Source of the DNA: Aquitalea pelogenes
GTDB lineage: Bacteria; Pseudomonadota; Gammaproteobacteria; Burkholderiales; Chromobacteriaceae
NCBI RefSeq assembly: GCF_001515305.1
Contig: NZ_LNQV01000032.1
Span: 1-48,508, forward strand
Reading direction: 5' to 3'
DNA length: 48,508 bases
Both the position numbers and the translations under genes were made by a program. Numbering within the stretch: position 1 is the first letter of the stretch; each line of letters opens with the position of its first letter. Of the stretch, positions 25,884-35,700 are shown one piece after another. The notes under the pieces were generated by a model. It saw nothing but the letters and a program-made list of their open reading frames with translations. It made no database searches and was not told the DNA's origin.

Positions 25884-26549
25884 TCAGCGTGCCAGCCATT
25901 CCTCGACAAACTGCTGGCGGAAGGCATGCAAGCGTGCCAGCCGCTCCACCGCCATGGCACGGCCTGCTGCGGTTTGCATCATGTCGGGCAGCTTTTCCAG
26001 TTTCACTTCGATGTGATCGAGCGCGTATTCACGGTCATCCAGCGCCCGGCCTGCGCCCAGCGGGTTGTCCGGATGCGCCAGTTGCCTACCCATGCGGCCC
26101 GAGGTGTAGAACATGCGCGCAAGGCCAATGGCACCCAGCGCGTCCATGCGGTCGGCGTCCTGCACGATGCGTGCTTCGTCGGTCTGCGGCGGGATATTGG
26201 CAGAAAAACTGTGCGCCTCGATGGCGTGCGCCACGGCAGCCAGCTTGTCAGCCGGAAAGCCAGCATCCGCCAGTAACTGACTGGCCTTGGCAGCAGCCAG
26301 CCGCGATGCCTGTGCCCGGTCCGGGTGATTCTTTGGCAGATTGACCAGATCGTGCAAATAACAGGCTGCCAGCACCACCAGGGCATCCGCCTGCGGGTGA
26401 TGCGGCAGGATGTGCCGCGCCGCCGCCCATACCCGGTGAAAGTGCGACAGATCATGGGCACCGTCGGCATCCGGCTCCTGTTGTTGCAATAGCCCGATCA
26501 GCTGCTGTTGCCAGTGTTGCAGTTGCGGGGTGAGTTCAAGCGGTGACAT
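25884..26549 (-). CDS. HD-domain phosphohydrolase (YedJ-like)
   Basis: A 221-residue protein of the HD superfamily. The metal-binding residues are visible: the conserved early HDLSHFHRVW (residues 32-41), His66-Asp67 in CYLHDLVN, a third His in HAIEAHSFS, and the Asp in VQDADRMDALG. Layout and length fit the YedJ group, hydrolases of unknown substrate. I chose the ATG at 26549 (MSPLELT); the ribosome binding site is weak. The next upstream gene on this strand, psuG, ends about 90 bases away, so cotranscription is possible. Confidence 0.85.
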   Translation of the reverse strand: MSPLELTPQLQHWQQQLIGLLQQQEPDADGAHDLSHFHRVWAAARHILPHHPQADALVVLAACYLHDLVNLPKNHPDRAQASRLAAAKASQLLADAGFPADKLAAVAHAIEAHSFSANIPPQTDEARIVQDADRMDALGAIGLARMFYTSGRMGRQLAHPDNPLGAGRALDDREYALDHIEVKLEKLPDMMQTAAGRAMAVERLARLHAFRQQFVEEWLAR

Positions 26550-26637
26550 GGTGGCATTCCAGAGGGTGGGGCGAGGATTACACCGCTGCTGCCGGCAGGC
26601 GTCAACCATGTCGGCAGCAGGGCGTTGGGGGGTGTGC

Positions 26638-27564
26638 TCAGGCGGTCAGGCGGCAGTAGTCCTGTGCAATGGCGGCGGCCAGGCGGGCATTGTTCAGTAC
26701 CAGCTGGATGTTGGAAGCCAGGCTGTTGCCGCCGGTCAGCTCGCACACCCGTGCCAGCAGGAAGGGGGTGGATTCCTTGCCGCCGATGCCTTGATCACTG
26801 GCTTCCTGCAGGGCTTGTTCGATGGCGGCGTCAATCTTGTCCGACGGCATGGCGAATTGCTGCGGAATGGGGTTGGCCACCACCATGCCACCCTGTAGCG
26901 CCATCGCCCATTTGGCGTGCATCACGGCGGCAATGTCGGCCGAACTGTCCAGACGGTAATCCACCTTGAAAGCACTTTCACGGGTGAAGAAGGCGGGCAG
27001 GGTGGCGGTCTGGTAGCCGATTACCGGCACGCCGTGGGTTTCCAGGTATTCCAGCGTCAGTCCCAGGTCCAGAATGGACTTGGCCCCGGCACACACCACG
27101 GTGACCGGGGTCTGGGCCAGTTCTTGCAGGTCGGCAGAAATATCAAAGCTGTGCTGGGCACCACGGTGCACGCCGCCAATGCCACCGGTGGCAAATACGC
27201 GAATACCGGCCATGGCGGCGATGATCATGGTGGAAGCCACGGTGGTGGCTCCGGTCTGGCGGCCCGCCACGATGAAAGGAAGGTCGCGGCGGCTGACCTT
27301 GACCACTTCCCGGCCACGTTTGCCCAACAGTTCGATTTCATCCGCGCCAAGGCCAGCCTTCAGGCGGCCATCAATGATGGCAATGGTGGCGGGTACCGCG
27401 CCATGGGCACGCACTTCGGCTTCCACTTGCAAGGCGGTGGCCACGTTTTGCGGATAGGGCATGCCGTGGGAGATGATGGTGGATTCCAGTGCAACGACGG
27501 GCTGACCGGCGGCCAGCGCAGCGGCGACTTCGGGGTGGATGTCCAGGTAAGGGTGTTGGCTCAT
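26638..27564 (-). CDS. psuG: Pseudouridine-5'-phosphate glycosidase PsuG
   Basis: Splits pseudouridine 5'-phosphate reversibly into uracil and ribose 5-phosphate, breaking the C-C glycosidic bond. The 308-residue protein has the PsuG signature ALESTIISHGMPYPQN near the start, GRQTGATTVASTM, and FATGGIGGVHRGAQ in the middle, which together form the Mn-containing active site. The ATG at 27564 overlaps the psuK stop by ATGA, so the two are translated together and give the whole pathway from pseudouridine to uracil. Confidence 0.96.
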   Translation of the reverse strand: MSQHPYLDIHPEVAAALAAGQPVVALESTIISHGMPYPQNVATALQVEAEVRAHGAVPATIAIIDGRLKAGLGADEIELLGKRGREVVKVSRRDLPFIVAGRQTGATTVASTMIIAAMAGIRVFATGGIGGVHRGAQHSFDISADLQELAQTPVTVVCAGAKSILDLGLTLEYLETHGVPVIGYQTATLPAFFTRESAFKVDYRLDSSADIAAVMHAKWAMALQGGMVVANPIPQQFAMPSDKIDAAIEQALQEASDQGIGGKESTPFLLARVCELTGGNSLASNIQLVLNNARLAAAIAQDYCRLTA

Positions 27565-28667
27565 GATTGCTCCGGATAAGGCAAATTGGGGCACAGCTGT
27601 TGTACTGCTGTCAGTGACAAGGTGGGGTTGTTGGTAGCGGCGCAGCTCAGGGTGAGAGCGGCACAGGCTTGTGCCAGTTCCACGGCGTGGGGTAAGGGCA
27701 TGCCTTGCAGCGCGCCCCAGGCAAGGCCGGCCATCAGCGCATCACCAGCGCCGGTAGCGTTGACAATGTCGCAGGCCGGGGCCGGGCACCAGCCATGCGT
27801 ACCGTCGGCATGGCTGTAAAACACCCCGTCGGCGGCCAGGCTGACAATCAGCTGCCGGATGCCCTGCTGGTGAAACCAGCTGGCCAGGGCCGGGGCCTGT
27901 TCGGGGGTATCCAGCGGCAGGCCGGACAGGCTGGCCGCTTCCAGCCGGTTGGGTTTCAGGGTGTGGATGCGGCCCAGCCAGGGACGCAGGCGGTCGGCCT
28001 TGAAAGCAGATACCGTGTCCATGAACACCGGGGTGTCGCCCGCTTCGGCAAACAACCAGGCCAGGGCATCGAGCGAGAGATTGGCATCAGCAACAATCAA
28101 ACCGGCATGGCGCAGCAGTTCGCGCTGTGGTGCCAGACGCGTGGCATCCAGCCGGGTCAGGATATCCATGTCATTGATGGCAATGGCCATGTCGCCATCC
28201 GGTCCGTGAATGGACAGATAGGTGGAGGTGGCAGCATCCGGCAGCAGCAGGACGTGGCGGACATCAACCCCGGCGCGCTGGGTGGTTTCCAGCAGCGCCC
28301 GGCCGTAGATGTCATCGCCTACGGCGCTGATCAGCCGGCAATCCGCCCCCAGCCGGGCCAGGTTTTCCGCGATATTGCGTGCCACACCACCGGCCGAGCA
28401 GCTTATCCTGCCGGGGTTGGAGTCACCCTGACGCAGAGCGGCCACCGTGCTGCCACGAATGTCCATATTGGCACCGCCCAGCGCCACCACATAAGGGCTG
28501 TCGGCCAGAATATAGCCCTTGCCCAGAATCTGACCCTTTTGCATCAGCTTCATGATGTGGCCGGCCACGGCCGAGCGGCTGATGCCCAGCTGGTCAGCCA
28601 GTTCCTGCTGCGGAATCAGCGGATTCTGCCGCAGCCATTGCAGGATTTCCTGTTCGCGTTCGGTCAT
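27561..28667 (-). CDS. psuK: PfkB-family pseudouridine kinase with N-terminal helix-turn-helix
   Basis: A 368-residue fusion. Residues 1-55 form a winged helix-turn-helix (QQELADQLGISRSAVAGHIMKL). Residues 58-368 form a ribokinase-type sugar kinase with GGANMDI, the Gly-rich SAGGVARNIAENLARLG and the catalytic NATGAGDALMAG (Asp309). By position before psuG it should phosphorylate pseudouridine; the domain order matches E. coli YeiI more than PsuK/YeiC. The helix-turn-helix suggests it may also control its own operon, and a palindrome stands just before its start codon. Confidence 0.9.
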   Translation of the reverse strand: MTEREQEILQWLRQNPLIPQQELADQLGISRSAVAGHIMKLMQKGQILGKGYILADSPYVVALGGANMDIRGSTVAALRQGDSNPGRISCSAGGVARNIAENLARLGADCRLISAVGDDIYGRALLETTQRAGVDVRHVLLLPDAATSTYLSIHGPDGDMAIAINDMDILTRLDATRLAPQRELLRHAGLIVADANLSLDALAWLFAEAGDTPVFMDTVSAFKADRLRPWLGRIHTLKPNRLEAASLSGLPLDTPEQAPALASWFHQQGIRQLIVSLAADGVFYSHADGTHGWCPAPACDIVNATGAGDALMAGLAWGALQGMPLPHAVELAQACAALTLSCAATNNPTLSLTAVQQLCPNLPYPEQS

Positions 28668-28674
28668 TAAACTT

Positions 28675-28693
28675 ATGTTTGTTAGTAAAACAT
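28675..28693. promoter_or_regulatory. Palindrome ATGTTT-N7-AAACAT before psuK
   Basis: A 6+6 bp inverted repeat with a 7-base centre, 8 bases upstream of the psuK ATG and in the place of its ribosome binding site. It is a possible operator for the helix-turn-helix of PsuK or for another regulator. Confidence 0.45.
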
Positions 28694-28771
28694 TTGTTTA
28701 TGCTAATGGCCCGGTCAGCGTCTGGTCAAGTTCAAAGGGCACGCCACTGTGATTTGCGGCTATAACAAAAG

Positions 28772-28856
28772 TACTGCCAAGGCTGCGACTGGCCTGGGCA
28801 GACTTTCACCCTTGCGGTGAATCACCCGTCCGGCATCCGGGCGGGTTTCTTTTTTG
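28772..28856 (+). ncRNA. Candidate small RNA with three hairpins
   Basis: In a gap between two leftward genes, the plus strand holds three hairpins in a row: CTGCCaAGG...CCTgGGCAG (28774-28801), TTCACC-cttgc-GGTGAA (28805-28821), and a strong terminator (28824-28846 plus a T run). A TATAAC at 28761-28766 could be its -10 box, though no -35 box is clear. No open reading frame on this strand explains the terminator. Structure seen; function unknown. Confidence 0.4.
28824..28855 (+). terminator. Plus-strand terminator with no upstream gene
   Basis: A 10-bp stem ACCCGTCCGG / CCGGGCGGGT (one G-U pair) with a CAT loop and TTTCTTTTT. It ends the candidate small RNA. Confidence 0.75.
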
Positions 28857-28872
28857 TTCCGTTGGTCAATGG

Positions 28873-28904
28873 CAAAAAAATGCCGCCAGCGTAACACTGG
28901 CGGC
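28873..28904 (-). terminator. Terminator of the chemoreceptor gene
   Basis: On the minus strand, stem GCCGCCAG / CTGGCGGC with a 7-base loop, followed by A and seven T; 22 bases after the stop. Confidence 0.85.
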
Positions 28905-28925
28905 CACGACTGCAAGGAAGGTGTT

Positions 28926-30545
28926 TTACAGGCGGTACTGCTGCAAGGTGCTGATCTGGTGGCGTGCCAGTTCGTCCAGATGACGCGCACTGCTGGCCGC
29001 TTCCTGTGCTGCCGAGGACGCTTCTTCCGTCATCTGGGCAATCTGTTCTACCTGTACCGCAATATTGTTGGTGGCCTTGCCCTGTTCCTTGATGGCATCG
29101 GAAATCTCGGTGACCATGTGTACGGTATTGCCGGTGGCCTCGCCAATCTGCTTGATGGCATGGTCGGCATGGTCGGCACGGCTCACGCCATTGCGTACCA
29201 GTTCCTCGGCGGCATGCATCTGTTCGGTGGCCTGGCGCGAGCGGTCACGCATGGCATTGATGGTGGAGGAAATTTCCTGGGTGGAGCTGCTGGTGCGTTC
29301 GGCCAGCTTGCGCACTTCGTCGGCCACCACGGCAAAACCACGTCCCATTTCGCCAGCCCGTGCTGCTTCGATGGCGGCATTCAGCGCCAGCAGATTGGTC
29401 TGGTCGGCAATATCCTTGATTACCCCCACCACGGTATCCACCTGTGCGCTATAGGTGTCCAGTTCGCGAATGCTGCCCGCTGCGCTGTCCACTGCGCTGG
29501 AAATGTCGCGAATGTCGTGAATGGTCTGGCTGATGGTGGTGGAACCCTGATGCGCCAGGCTGCCGGCATTGTGCGCGAGGTCGCGGGATTCTTCGGCACG
29601 GGTGGCCACGTGGTTTACGCTCACGGTCATCTGCTCGATGGTGGCAGCCATATTGGCAGAAGAGGACGATTGCGCATCGGCCGCAGCAGCCACCTGGGTG
29701 GCAGTCTGCGACAGGTCTTCCGAGGCTGCGGCTACCGAGCGCGCCCCTTCCAGGATGGATTTCAGATTGGTCTGCAAACCACCCAGCAGATTATTGAAGG
29801 CAGTGGCGGTATGGCCGATTTCGTCCTGGCTGATGACCGGAGCGCGCTGGGTGAAGTCCAGCGACTGGCTTACCTGCTGCATGGTGTGCTGGATGGAAGT
29901 CAGGCCACGGCTGATGGTGCGGAACAGGGTGACGCCCATGAACAGCACCAGCAACACCACGCCAGCAATCATGCCGCTGGTTTGCAGCAATGAAGCATTG
30001 TACGCAGCCTTGTTGGTTTCCAGCGTATCAAAGGCCAGCTTGAGGTTGTACTCGGTATGGGCATTCAAGGCCTTGCGCAGGTCTGCACCGGTGGTATTCA
30101 AGGGGCCGTCGCGCAGCATGGCATCAGCCAGATCGTCCTTGCCGCTGTTGGACATGTCGAAGTACTTGTTACGTTCAGCACGAAATGCGGCCAGCTTGGC
30201 TTTTTCATCCTGTAACAACTGACGGTCGTGATCATCAGCAAGCAGGTTTTTCTCGTAGTCATTCAGCAAATCATCCAGCTTTTTGTCAGCTTCGCCCGAC
30301 ATGGCTTCTGCGGCTGCCTTTTCCCCAGTGGTATGCGATACCGAGTGCTTGATGATGGCACTGCGGATGTCCATGAAGGCATATACCATGCCGTTCAGGT
30401 CGCGAATGCTGGGCGCAATATTGCTGATGGTGTCTTCAAACCGGTTGCTGGCCTGCTTTTGCTGGTAAATGCCAAAGCCGCCCACCAGCAGCAGGGCAAG
30501 CAGGGCAATGGCGAGGGTGAGGATGAGGCGTCGGATGATGGTCAT
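28926..30545 (-). CDS. Methyl-accepting chemotaxis protein
   Basis: A 539-residue inner-membrane chemoreceptor. TM1 is at residues 4-27, the periplasmic domain of about 160 residues is all-helical in the 4-helix-bundle style, TM2 is near 190-212, then a HAMP domain and the cytoplasmic signalling hairpin with the conserved tip [34 protein letters not shown] (shown as consecutive short blocks [14 protein letters not shown] and [18 protein letters not shown]). There is no C-terminal pentapeptide for CheR binding. The ligand is unknown. AAGGA lies ahead of the ATG. No che genes are nearby. Confidence 0.94.
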   Translation of the reverse strand: MTIIRRLILTLAIALLALLLVGGFGIYQQKQASNRFEDTISNIAPSIRDLNGMVYAFMDIRSAIIKHSVSHTTGEKAAAEAMSGEADKKLDDLLNDYEKNLLADDHDRQLLQDEKAKLAAFRAERNKYFDMSNSGKDDLADAMLRDGPLNTTGADLRKALNAHTEYNLKLAFDTLETNKAAYNASLLQTSGMIAGVVLLVLFMGVTLFRTISRGLTSIQHTMQQVSQSLDFTQRAPVISQDEIGHTATAFNNLLGGLQTNLKSILEGARSVAAASEDLSQTATQVAAAADAQSSSSANMAATIEQMTVSVNHVATRAEESRDLAHNAGSLAHQGSTTISQTIHDIRDISSAVDSAAGSIRELDTYSAQVDTVVGVIKDIADQTNLLALNAAIEAARAGEMGRGFAVVADEVRKLAERTSSSTQEISSTINAMRDRSRQATEQMHAAEELVRNGVSRADHADHAIKQIGEATGNTVHMVTEISDAIKEQGKATNNIAVQVEQIAQMTEEASSAAQEAASSARHLDELARHQISTLQQYRL

Positions 30546-30588
30546 GAGCGTTTTCCTTGCAAGTGTTCATCTTGTTGTTATTCGTCAT

Positions 30589-30623
30589 TAGGTATATGTA
30601 GTCGTGCTACGTAAATATACCTA
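30589..30623. promoter_or_regulatory. 35-base palindrome upstream of the chemoreceptor
   Basis: Outer arms TAGGTATAT / ATATACCTA (9 bp, perfect) with an inner GTAG / CTAC, separated on one side by GTAA. It lies 44 bases upstream of the chemoreceptor start, so it may be an operator overlapping the promoter. Confidence 0.45.
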
Positions 30624-30735
30624 TAGCAGCTAGGCATGACATTTGCAGGAAAGTTTTGATTTTTTAGATGATTATGCAGTTTTGCTTCAAGCAGCATAAA
30701 AAAATGCTCCTGATATGGCGGGTGTGATCAGACAT

Positions 30736-30768
30736 AAAAAAGACCGCAGCGGCGCAGGCCGTGCGGTC
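30736..30768 (-). terminator. Terminator of the SbmA/YddA-like transporter gene
   Basis: On the minus strand, stem GACCGCA / TGCGGTC with a 13-base loop that is itself GC-rich, followed by six T; 21 bases after the stop. Confidence 0.8.
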
Positions 30769-30788
30769 GTTTAGCGGAAAGGGCAGAT

Positions 30789-32573
30789 TTAGGCTGGCAG
30801 TACTTCCCAGCGGCCCTGGCCCAGAATCTGCAATTGCTGCTGATGGTATTGCAGCAGGCTGCTGCGGTGGCCGACGCTCACCAGCGTGGTGTCCGGCAGT
30901 TGCTCTCGCAGCAGGCGGTACATGGCATCTTCCAGTCCTTCATCCAGCGCCGAACTGGCTTCGTCCAGAAAAGCGATATCCGGCTTGTTCAGCAACAGGC
31001 GGCCAAAGGCCAGGCGCTGCTGTTCGCCCAGCGACAGGCTGTGGCCCCAGTCACGCTCTTCATCCAGCCGCGGCAGCAGGTGGCCCAGCTGTATGCTTTG
31101 CAGTATCTGTTCCAGCTGTGCACTGCCGCCCTGCGGCGGGCTAGCCGGGTAGTACAGCGCATCGCGCAGGCTGCCGCCCGGCAGGTAAGGCTTTTGCGAC
31201 AGGAACATCACACCGCTTGCTGGCAGGATGATTTGGCCCTTGCTATAGGGCCATAAGCCGGCCAGGCTGCGCAGCAGCGTGGTTTTGCCCGAGCCGGAAC
31301 GGCCGCGAATCAGCAGTGCACTGCCTGCCGGAATTTCCATGGAGACATTGTCCAGCAGGCAGTCGCCAGCCGGGCTGTGCAGGCTGAAGGCTTCCAGCGC
31401 CAGCCGCTTGCCCTGATGGCTGATGGCGGGGCGCGGCAGGCTGGCGGCTTCCTGCATGGAGTCGCAATAACCGGACAGACGATTGAGCACTGCGCGATAA
31501 CCGGCAAAGTCGTCATAGGCATTGCGGAAAAAGGACAGATTGTCGTGTAGCGTGCCGAAAGCCTGGGAGGTTTGCATCAGGTCGCCCAGGGTAATCTGCC
31601 TGGAGAAAAAGCGATGGGCCTGCACGATGAGTGGAAACACCACGGCGGTCTGGCTGACAATCAGGTTGAAGCCCTGGAATTTCAGCGACCGGAACACGAT
31701 GCGCCAGTTGTTGTGGATGATCTGGCCAAAACGGCTGCGCAGCAGCATGCCTTCCACTTTTTCCCCGGCATAAAAAGCAATGCTTTCTGCATACTCCAGC
31801 AAGCGCACCAGCAGGTAACGATAGTTGGCGTTGTATTGCTCGTTCAGGAAGTTCAAGCGTACCAGTGGGCGGCCGATCTTCACTGCCAGCACGGTGGCAA
31901 TCAGCACGTAGACAAATACCGCAAATACCATGGCGCGCGGTATTTCCACCCCCAGCAGCTGCAAGGGGCCGGACAGGTTCCACAGGATCAGCGTGTAGGC
32001 CAGGGTGGACACCAGAGCGCTGACCACGCCCATCGACAGGCCGAGCGAACTGCTGACGAAGCTGCTGACATCCTGCTGGATACGCTGGTCGGGGTTGTCG
32101 CTGTGTTGCGGCAGGTATTGCAGGCGGTAAAAGGCTTGCTGACTCAACAACCTTTGCAGCAGTTGTTCGTTCAGCCAGGCACGCCAGTGGATGGAAAAGC
32201 TCTGGTTGACGTAAAAGCTGAACAGGCTGCGCAGCACATGCAGGCTGGCCAGAATGCAGAAAATGCGGACAAAGCTCCAGAACAGGCTTTCATTCAGTTG
32301 CTGCAAGGAGGTATACAGCCCGTTGCTCCAGTTGGACAGCACCACGTCCAGCCGCACGCCAGCCAGGGTCAGCAGCAGGATCAGCGCAATGGCCAGCAGT
32401 GGTTTGGCACTGCGCCGCAGGCTGAAGTAAGCACCGCTCAGTTGCCAGAATTGGCGGCCCCAGCTGGTGAGCCGGGTCAGGCTCCACACCGCAATGACAA
32501 ACAGCAGGCAAGTGATGCCATAGGCCTTGGCTACCCACACCAGGCTGGTGCCCAGTTCCTGATTCCAGTTCAT
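30789..32573 (-). CDS. SbmA/YddA-like ABC transporter (permease-ATPase fusion)
   Basis: A 594-residue half transporter. The membrane part (1-370) has the SbmA/BacA type of helices (WRAWLNEQLLQRLLSQQAFYRLQ, NPDQRIQQDVSSF), and the C-terminal part is an ATPase with Walker A RGRSGSGKTT, the signature LSLGEQQR and Walker B IAFLDEASSALD. The arrangement is like E. coli YddA and the Mycobacterium BacA-like vitamin B12 importer; the substrate is unknown. The ATG at 32573 has AGGGGA just upstream; an earlier in-frame ATG at 32591 lacks one. Confidence 0.9.
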   Translation of the reverse strand: MNWNQELGTSLVWVAKAYGITCLLFVIAVWSLTRLTSWGRQFWQLSGAYFSLRRSAKPLLAIALILLLTLAGVRLDVVLSNWSNGLYTSLQQLNESLFWSFVRIFCILASLHVLRSLFSFYVNQSFSIHWRAWLNEQLLQRLLSQQAFYRLQYLPQHSDNPDQRIQQDVSSFVSSSLGLSMGVVSALVSTLAYTLILWNLSGPLQLLGVEIPRAMVFAVFVYVLIATVLAVKIGRPLVRLNFLNEQYNANYRYLLVRLLEYAESIAFYAGEKVEGMLLRSRFGQIIHNNWRIVFRSLKFQGFNLIVSQTAVVFPLIVQAHRFFSRQITLGDLMQTSQAFGTLHDNLSFFRNAYDDFAGYRAVLNRLSGYCDSMQEAASLPRPAISHQGKRLALEAFSLHSPAGDCLLDNVSMEIPAGSALLIRGRSGSGKTTLLRSLAGLWPYSKGQIILPASGVMFLSQKPYLPGGSLRDALYYPASPPQGGSAQLEQILQSIQLGHLLPRLDEERDWGHSLSLGEQQRLAFGRLLLNKPDIAFLDEASSALDEGLEDAMYRLLREQLPDTTLVSVGHRSSLLQYHQQQLQILGQGRWEVLPA

Positions 32574-32596
32574 GTTTCCCCTTTGATGCAATCAGA

Positions 32597-32633
32597 CATG
32601 CCGTGTGCAAGCAGTTGGCAAGCGCACGGCATG
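32597..32633. repeat. Long hairpin between the transporter gene and dnaE
   Basis: A 12-bp inverted repeat CATGCCGTGTGC / GCGCACGGCATG (one G-U pair) with a 13-base spacer, starting 23 bases upstream of the transporter ATG. No T run follows on either strand, so it is more likely an operator or messenger hairpin than a terminator. Confidence 0.4.
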
Positions 32634-32773
32634 GGTGGATGGTGAGACGCTGCCCGGTAGGCAGCAGCACAGCTTACGATGCCGGCTGCCTGCTGCCAAA
32701 CGGTGACTGGCTGTCAATGATGAACAATTGTTGCCCGCCAGCAGCAAGGCCGGTGCCGGCGTTCAGCCGGGCT

Positions 32774-35700
32774 TTACCACAATATCTTCACCGCCGTTTC
32801 GCCCAGCCAGTCCTGCAAGGCCAGCAGCAGGCTGTCGTCCAGCCGGACGCCCAGCCTTGCGACAGGGCCACATCGCCTCGTGCTTGGGCATTGCTGTAGC
32901 TGATGCGTACCAGGCCGCCGTTTTCCTCGTCACGATAGGGGGTGAGCAAGGCTTTCAGCCGGTTGACATCGGCATTGCCGTTCATCTGCAAGGACAGGCC
33001 GCGGGCAAAGCAGCTGCGTGCTTCGCCCAGATCGTAAATGCGGTCGGCCATGATGCGCAGGCCGCCAGAGAAACTGTCCTCGCTCACCTTGCCTTGCACT
33101 ACCAGCACGATGTCTTCTTTCAGCTTGTTGCGGTTGACTTCGTAGCTGTCGCCAAACAGGCCGATTTCGCGCTTGCTGCTGCCATCGTCGAGTTCGACAA
33201 AGGCCATCTTGCCGCGATTGCCCATCTTGACGCGGATGCCGGTGACAAAACCGGCCAGCAGCTGCGGCTCCTTGCGCGGAGTCAGGCGCGAGAGTGTGGT
33301 CTTGATGAAGGCTCGCACTTCCTGCGCATAAGCGGAGAACGGGTGGCCGGACAAGTAAAAGCCGATGGCCAGTTTTTCTTCCGCCAGTTTGACGGCGTCA
33401 TTCCATGGCCGGGTGGCCACCATTTCCACCGCCGGGGCCACATCGTCGCCAAACATGTCGAACAGGCCGCCCTGATTGGCATTGGCGTGGGCCTGATCGG
33501 CCGCTTCCATTGCCAGGCCGACATTGGCAAACAGCAGGGCACGGTTGGGTTCGATGCTGTCAAAGGCACCAGCGCGGATCAGCGCTTCGATCACCCGCTT
33601 GTTGACCAGCTTCTTGTCGGTGCGCTGGCAGAAATCAAACAGGCTGGTGTAGGGGCCGCTGGCTTCACGCACCGCCACGATATGGTCGACGGCAGATTCG
33701 CCACTGCCCTTGATTGCGCCCAGTGCATAGCGGATTTCCTGACGGCTGACCGGCACAAAACGGTAGAAGCTGTGATTGACGTCCGGAGGCAAGAAGCGCA
33801 GGCCGTTCTTGGGGTCGGTGGCGTCGTCATAAAACACCTTGAGCTGGTCGGTATTGTCCAGTTCGGTGGACATGGTGGCAGCCATGTAGGCGGCGCAATG
33901 ATGTGCCTTGAGCCAGGCCGTATGGTAGGCCACCAGCGCATAGGCGGCGGCGTGCGACTTGTTGAAACCGTAGCCGGCGAATTTCTCCATGTAGTCGAAG
34001 ATTTCGTTGGCCTTGGATTCCGGAATGTCCTGCTTGGCGGCACCCTGCACGAACATGGCGCGCTGCGCCACCATCTCCTCCACCTTCTTTTTACCCATCG
34101 CGCGGCGCAGCAAGTCGGCACGCCCAGCGAGTAACCACCAATCACCTGGGCGGACTGCATCACCTGTTCCTGATACACCATGATGCCGTAGGTGGGGGCC
34201 AGTACCGGCTCCAGCAGCGGGTGCAGGTATTCGAACTTGGCGCCGTGCATACGCTGGATGAAGTCGGGAATCAGGTCCATCGGGCCCGGACGGTACAAGG
34301 CCACGAAGGCGATAATTTCTTCGAACTTGCTGGGTTTGGCCTCCACCAGCATTTTTTTCATGCCGGAGGATTCAAACTGGAACACGCCGGTGGTGTTGGC
34401 GCTGGCAAAAATCTTGTAGGCGTCGGCATCGTCCAGCGGCAGATGGGCAACGTCCACGTCCTCGTTGCTGACCTGCTTGATGTAACGCTGGGCCAGTTCG
34501 ATGATGGTGAGGTTGCGCAAGCCCAGGAAGTCGAACTTCACCAGGCCGATCTGTTCCACGTCGTCCTTGTCGAACTGCGACACCGGTGAGGCACCGTCGG
34601 CACTGGCAATGTACAGCGGGCAGAAGTCGGTAAGTTTGCCCGGGGCAATCAGCACGCCACCGGCGTGCATGCCGATGCCGCGGGTGAGGTCTTCCAGCTT
34701 CATTGCCAGTTCGATCAGCTCATTGGCACCTTCCGATTCAATGACTTCACCGATCTGCGGCTCCACTTCCATCGCCTTTTCCAGGCCCAGCGGCTTGTTG
34801 GCCTCCAGCGGAATCAGCTTGGACAGACGGTCGCACAGGCCGAAGGGCAGGTCCAGCACCCGGCCCACGTCGCGAATTACCGATTTGGACGACATGGTGC
34901 CGAAGGTGGCAATCTGGCTGACGGCTTCTTCGCCGTATTTCTGCCGGGTGTATTCGATCACGCGCCAGCGGTTTTCCTGACAGAAGTCCACGTCGAAGTC
35001 GGGCATGGATACCCGTTCCGGATTCAGGAACCGCTCGAACAGCAGGGCGTAACGCAGCGGGTCGAGGTCGGTAATGCTCAGGCTGTAAGCCACCAGCGAA
35101 CCGGCACCGGAACCCCGGCCCGGGCCTACCGGGCAGCCATTGCCCTTACCCCACTGGATAAAGTCCGCCACGATGAGGAAGTAACCGGGGAAACCCATCT
35201 GGATGATGGTGTCGCACTCGAACTTCAGCCGGGCATCGTATTCCGGGCGGCGCGCCTCGCGCTCGGCCGGGTCGGGAAACAGCTGTTCCAGCCGCACTTC
35301 CAGCCCGCGCTTGGCTTCGTACACCAGAAAATCATCCAGCGTCATGCCTTCCGGGGTGGGGAACAGCGGCAGGTAGTTCTTGCCTAGCACCACCGAAATA
35401 TTGCAGCGCTTGGCAATTTCTACGGTGTTTTCCAGCGCTTCCGGAATGTCGGCAAAGCGCTCCAGCATCTGTTCGGTGGAGAGGAAATACTGGCATTCGG
35501 AGAAATTGCGCGGACGGCGCTTGTCGCCCAGCGTGTAGCCCTCGGCAATGCACACCCGTGCCTCGTGGGCCTTGAAGTCGTCCGGGTCCATGAACTGGAT
35601 GGGATGGGTGGCCACGACCGGCAGGCCGGTTTCGCCTGCCAGCCACAGTGTGGCCTGTACCACACTTTCCACCTGCGCATTGTCCACGCGCTGGACTTCC

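Noticed and set aside
34120-34128. Phase variation or programmed frameshifting in dnaE
   Set aside because: The G run is only three or four bases, there is no slippery heptamer with a downstream stem, and both sites need the same correction.
32728-34134. A 468-codon plus-strand frame opposite dnaE
   Set aside because: Antisense of dnaE; no domain. It stays open across a dnaE frameshift region by chance.
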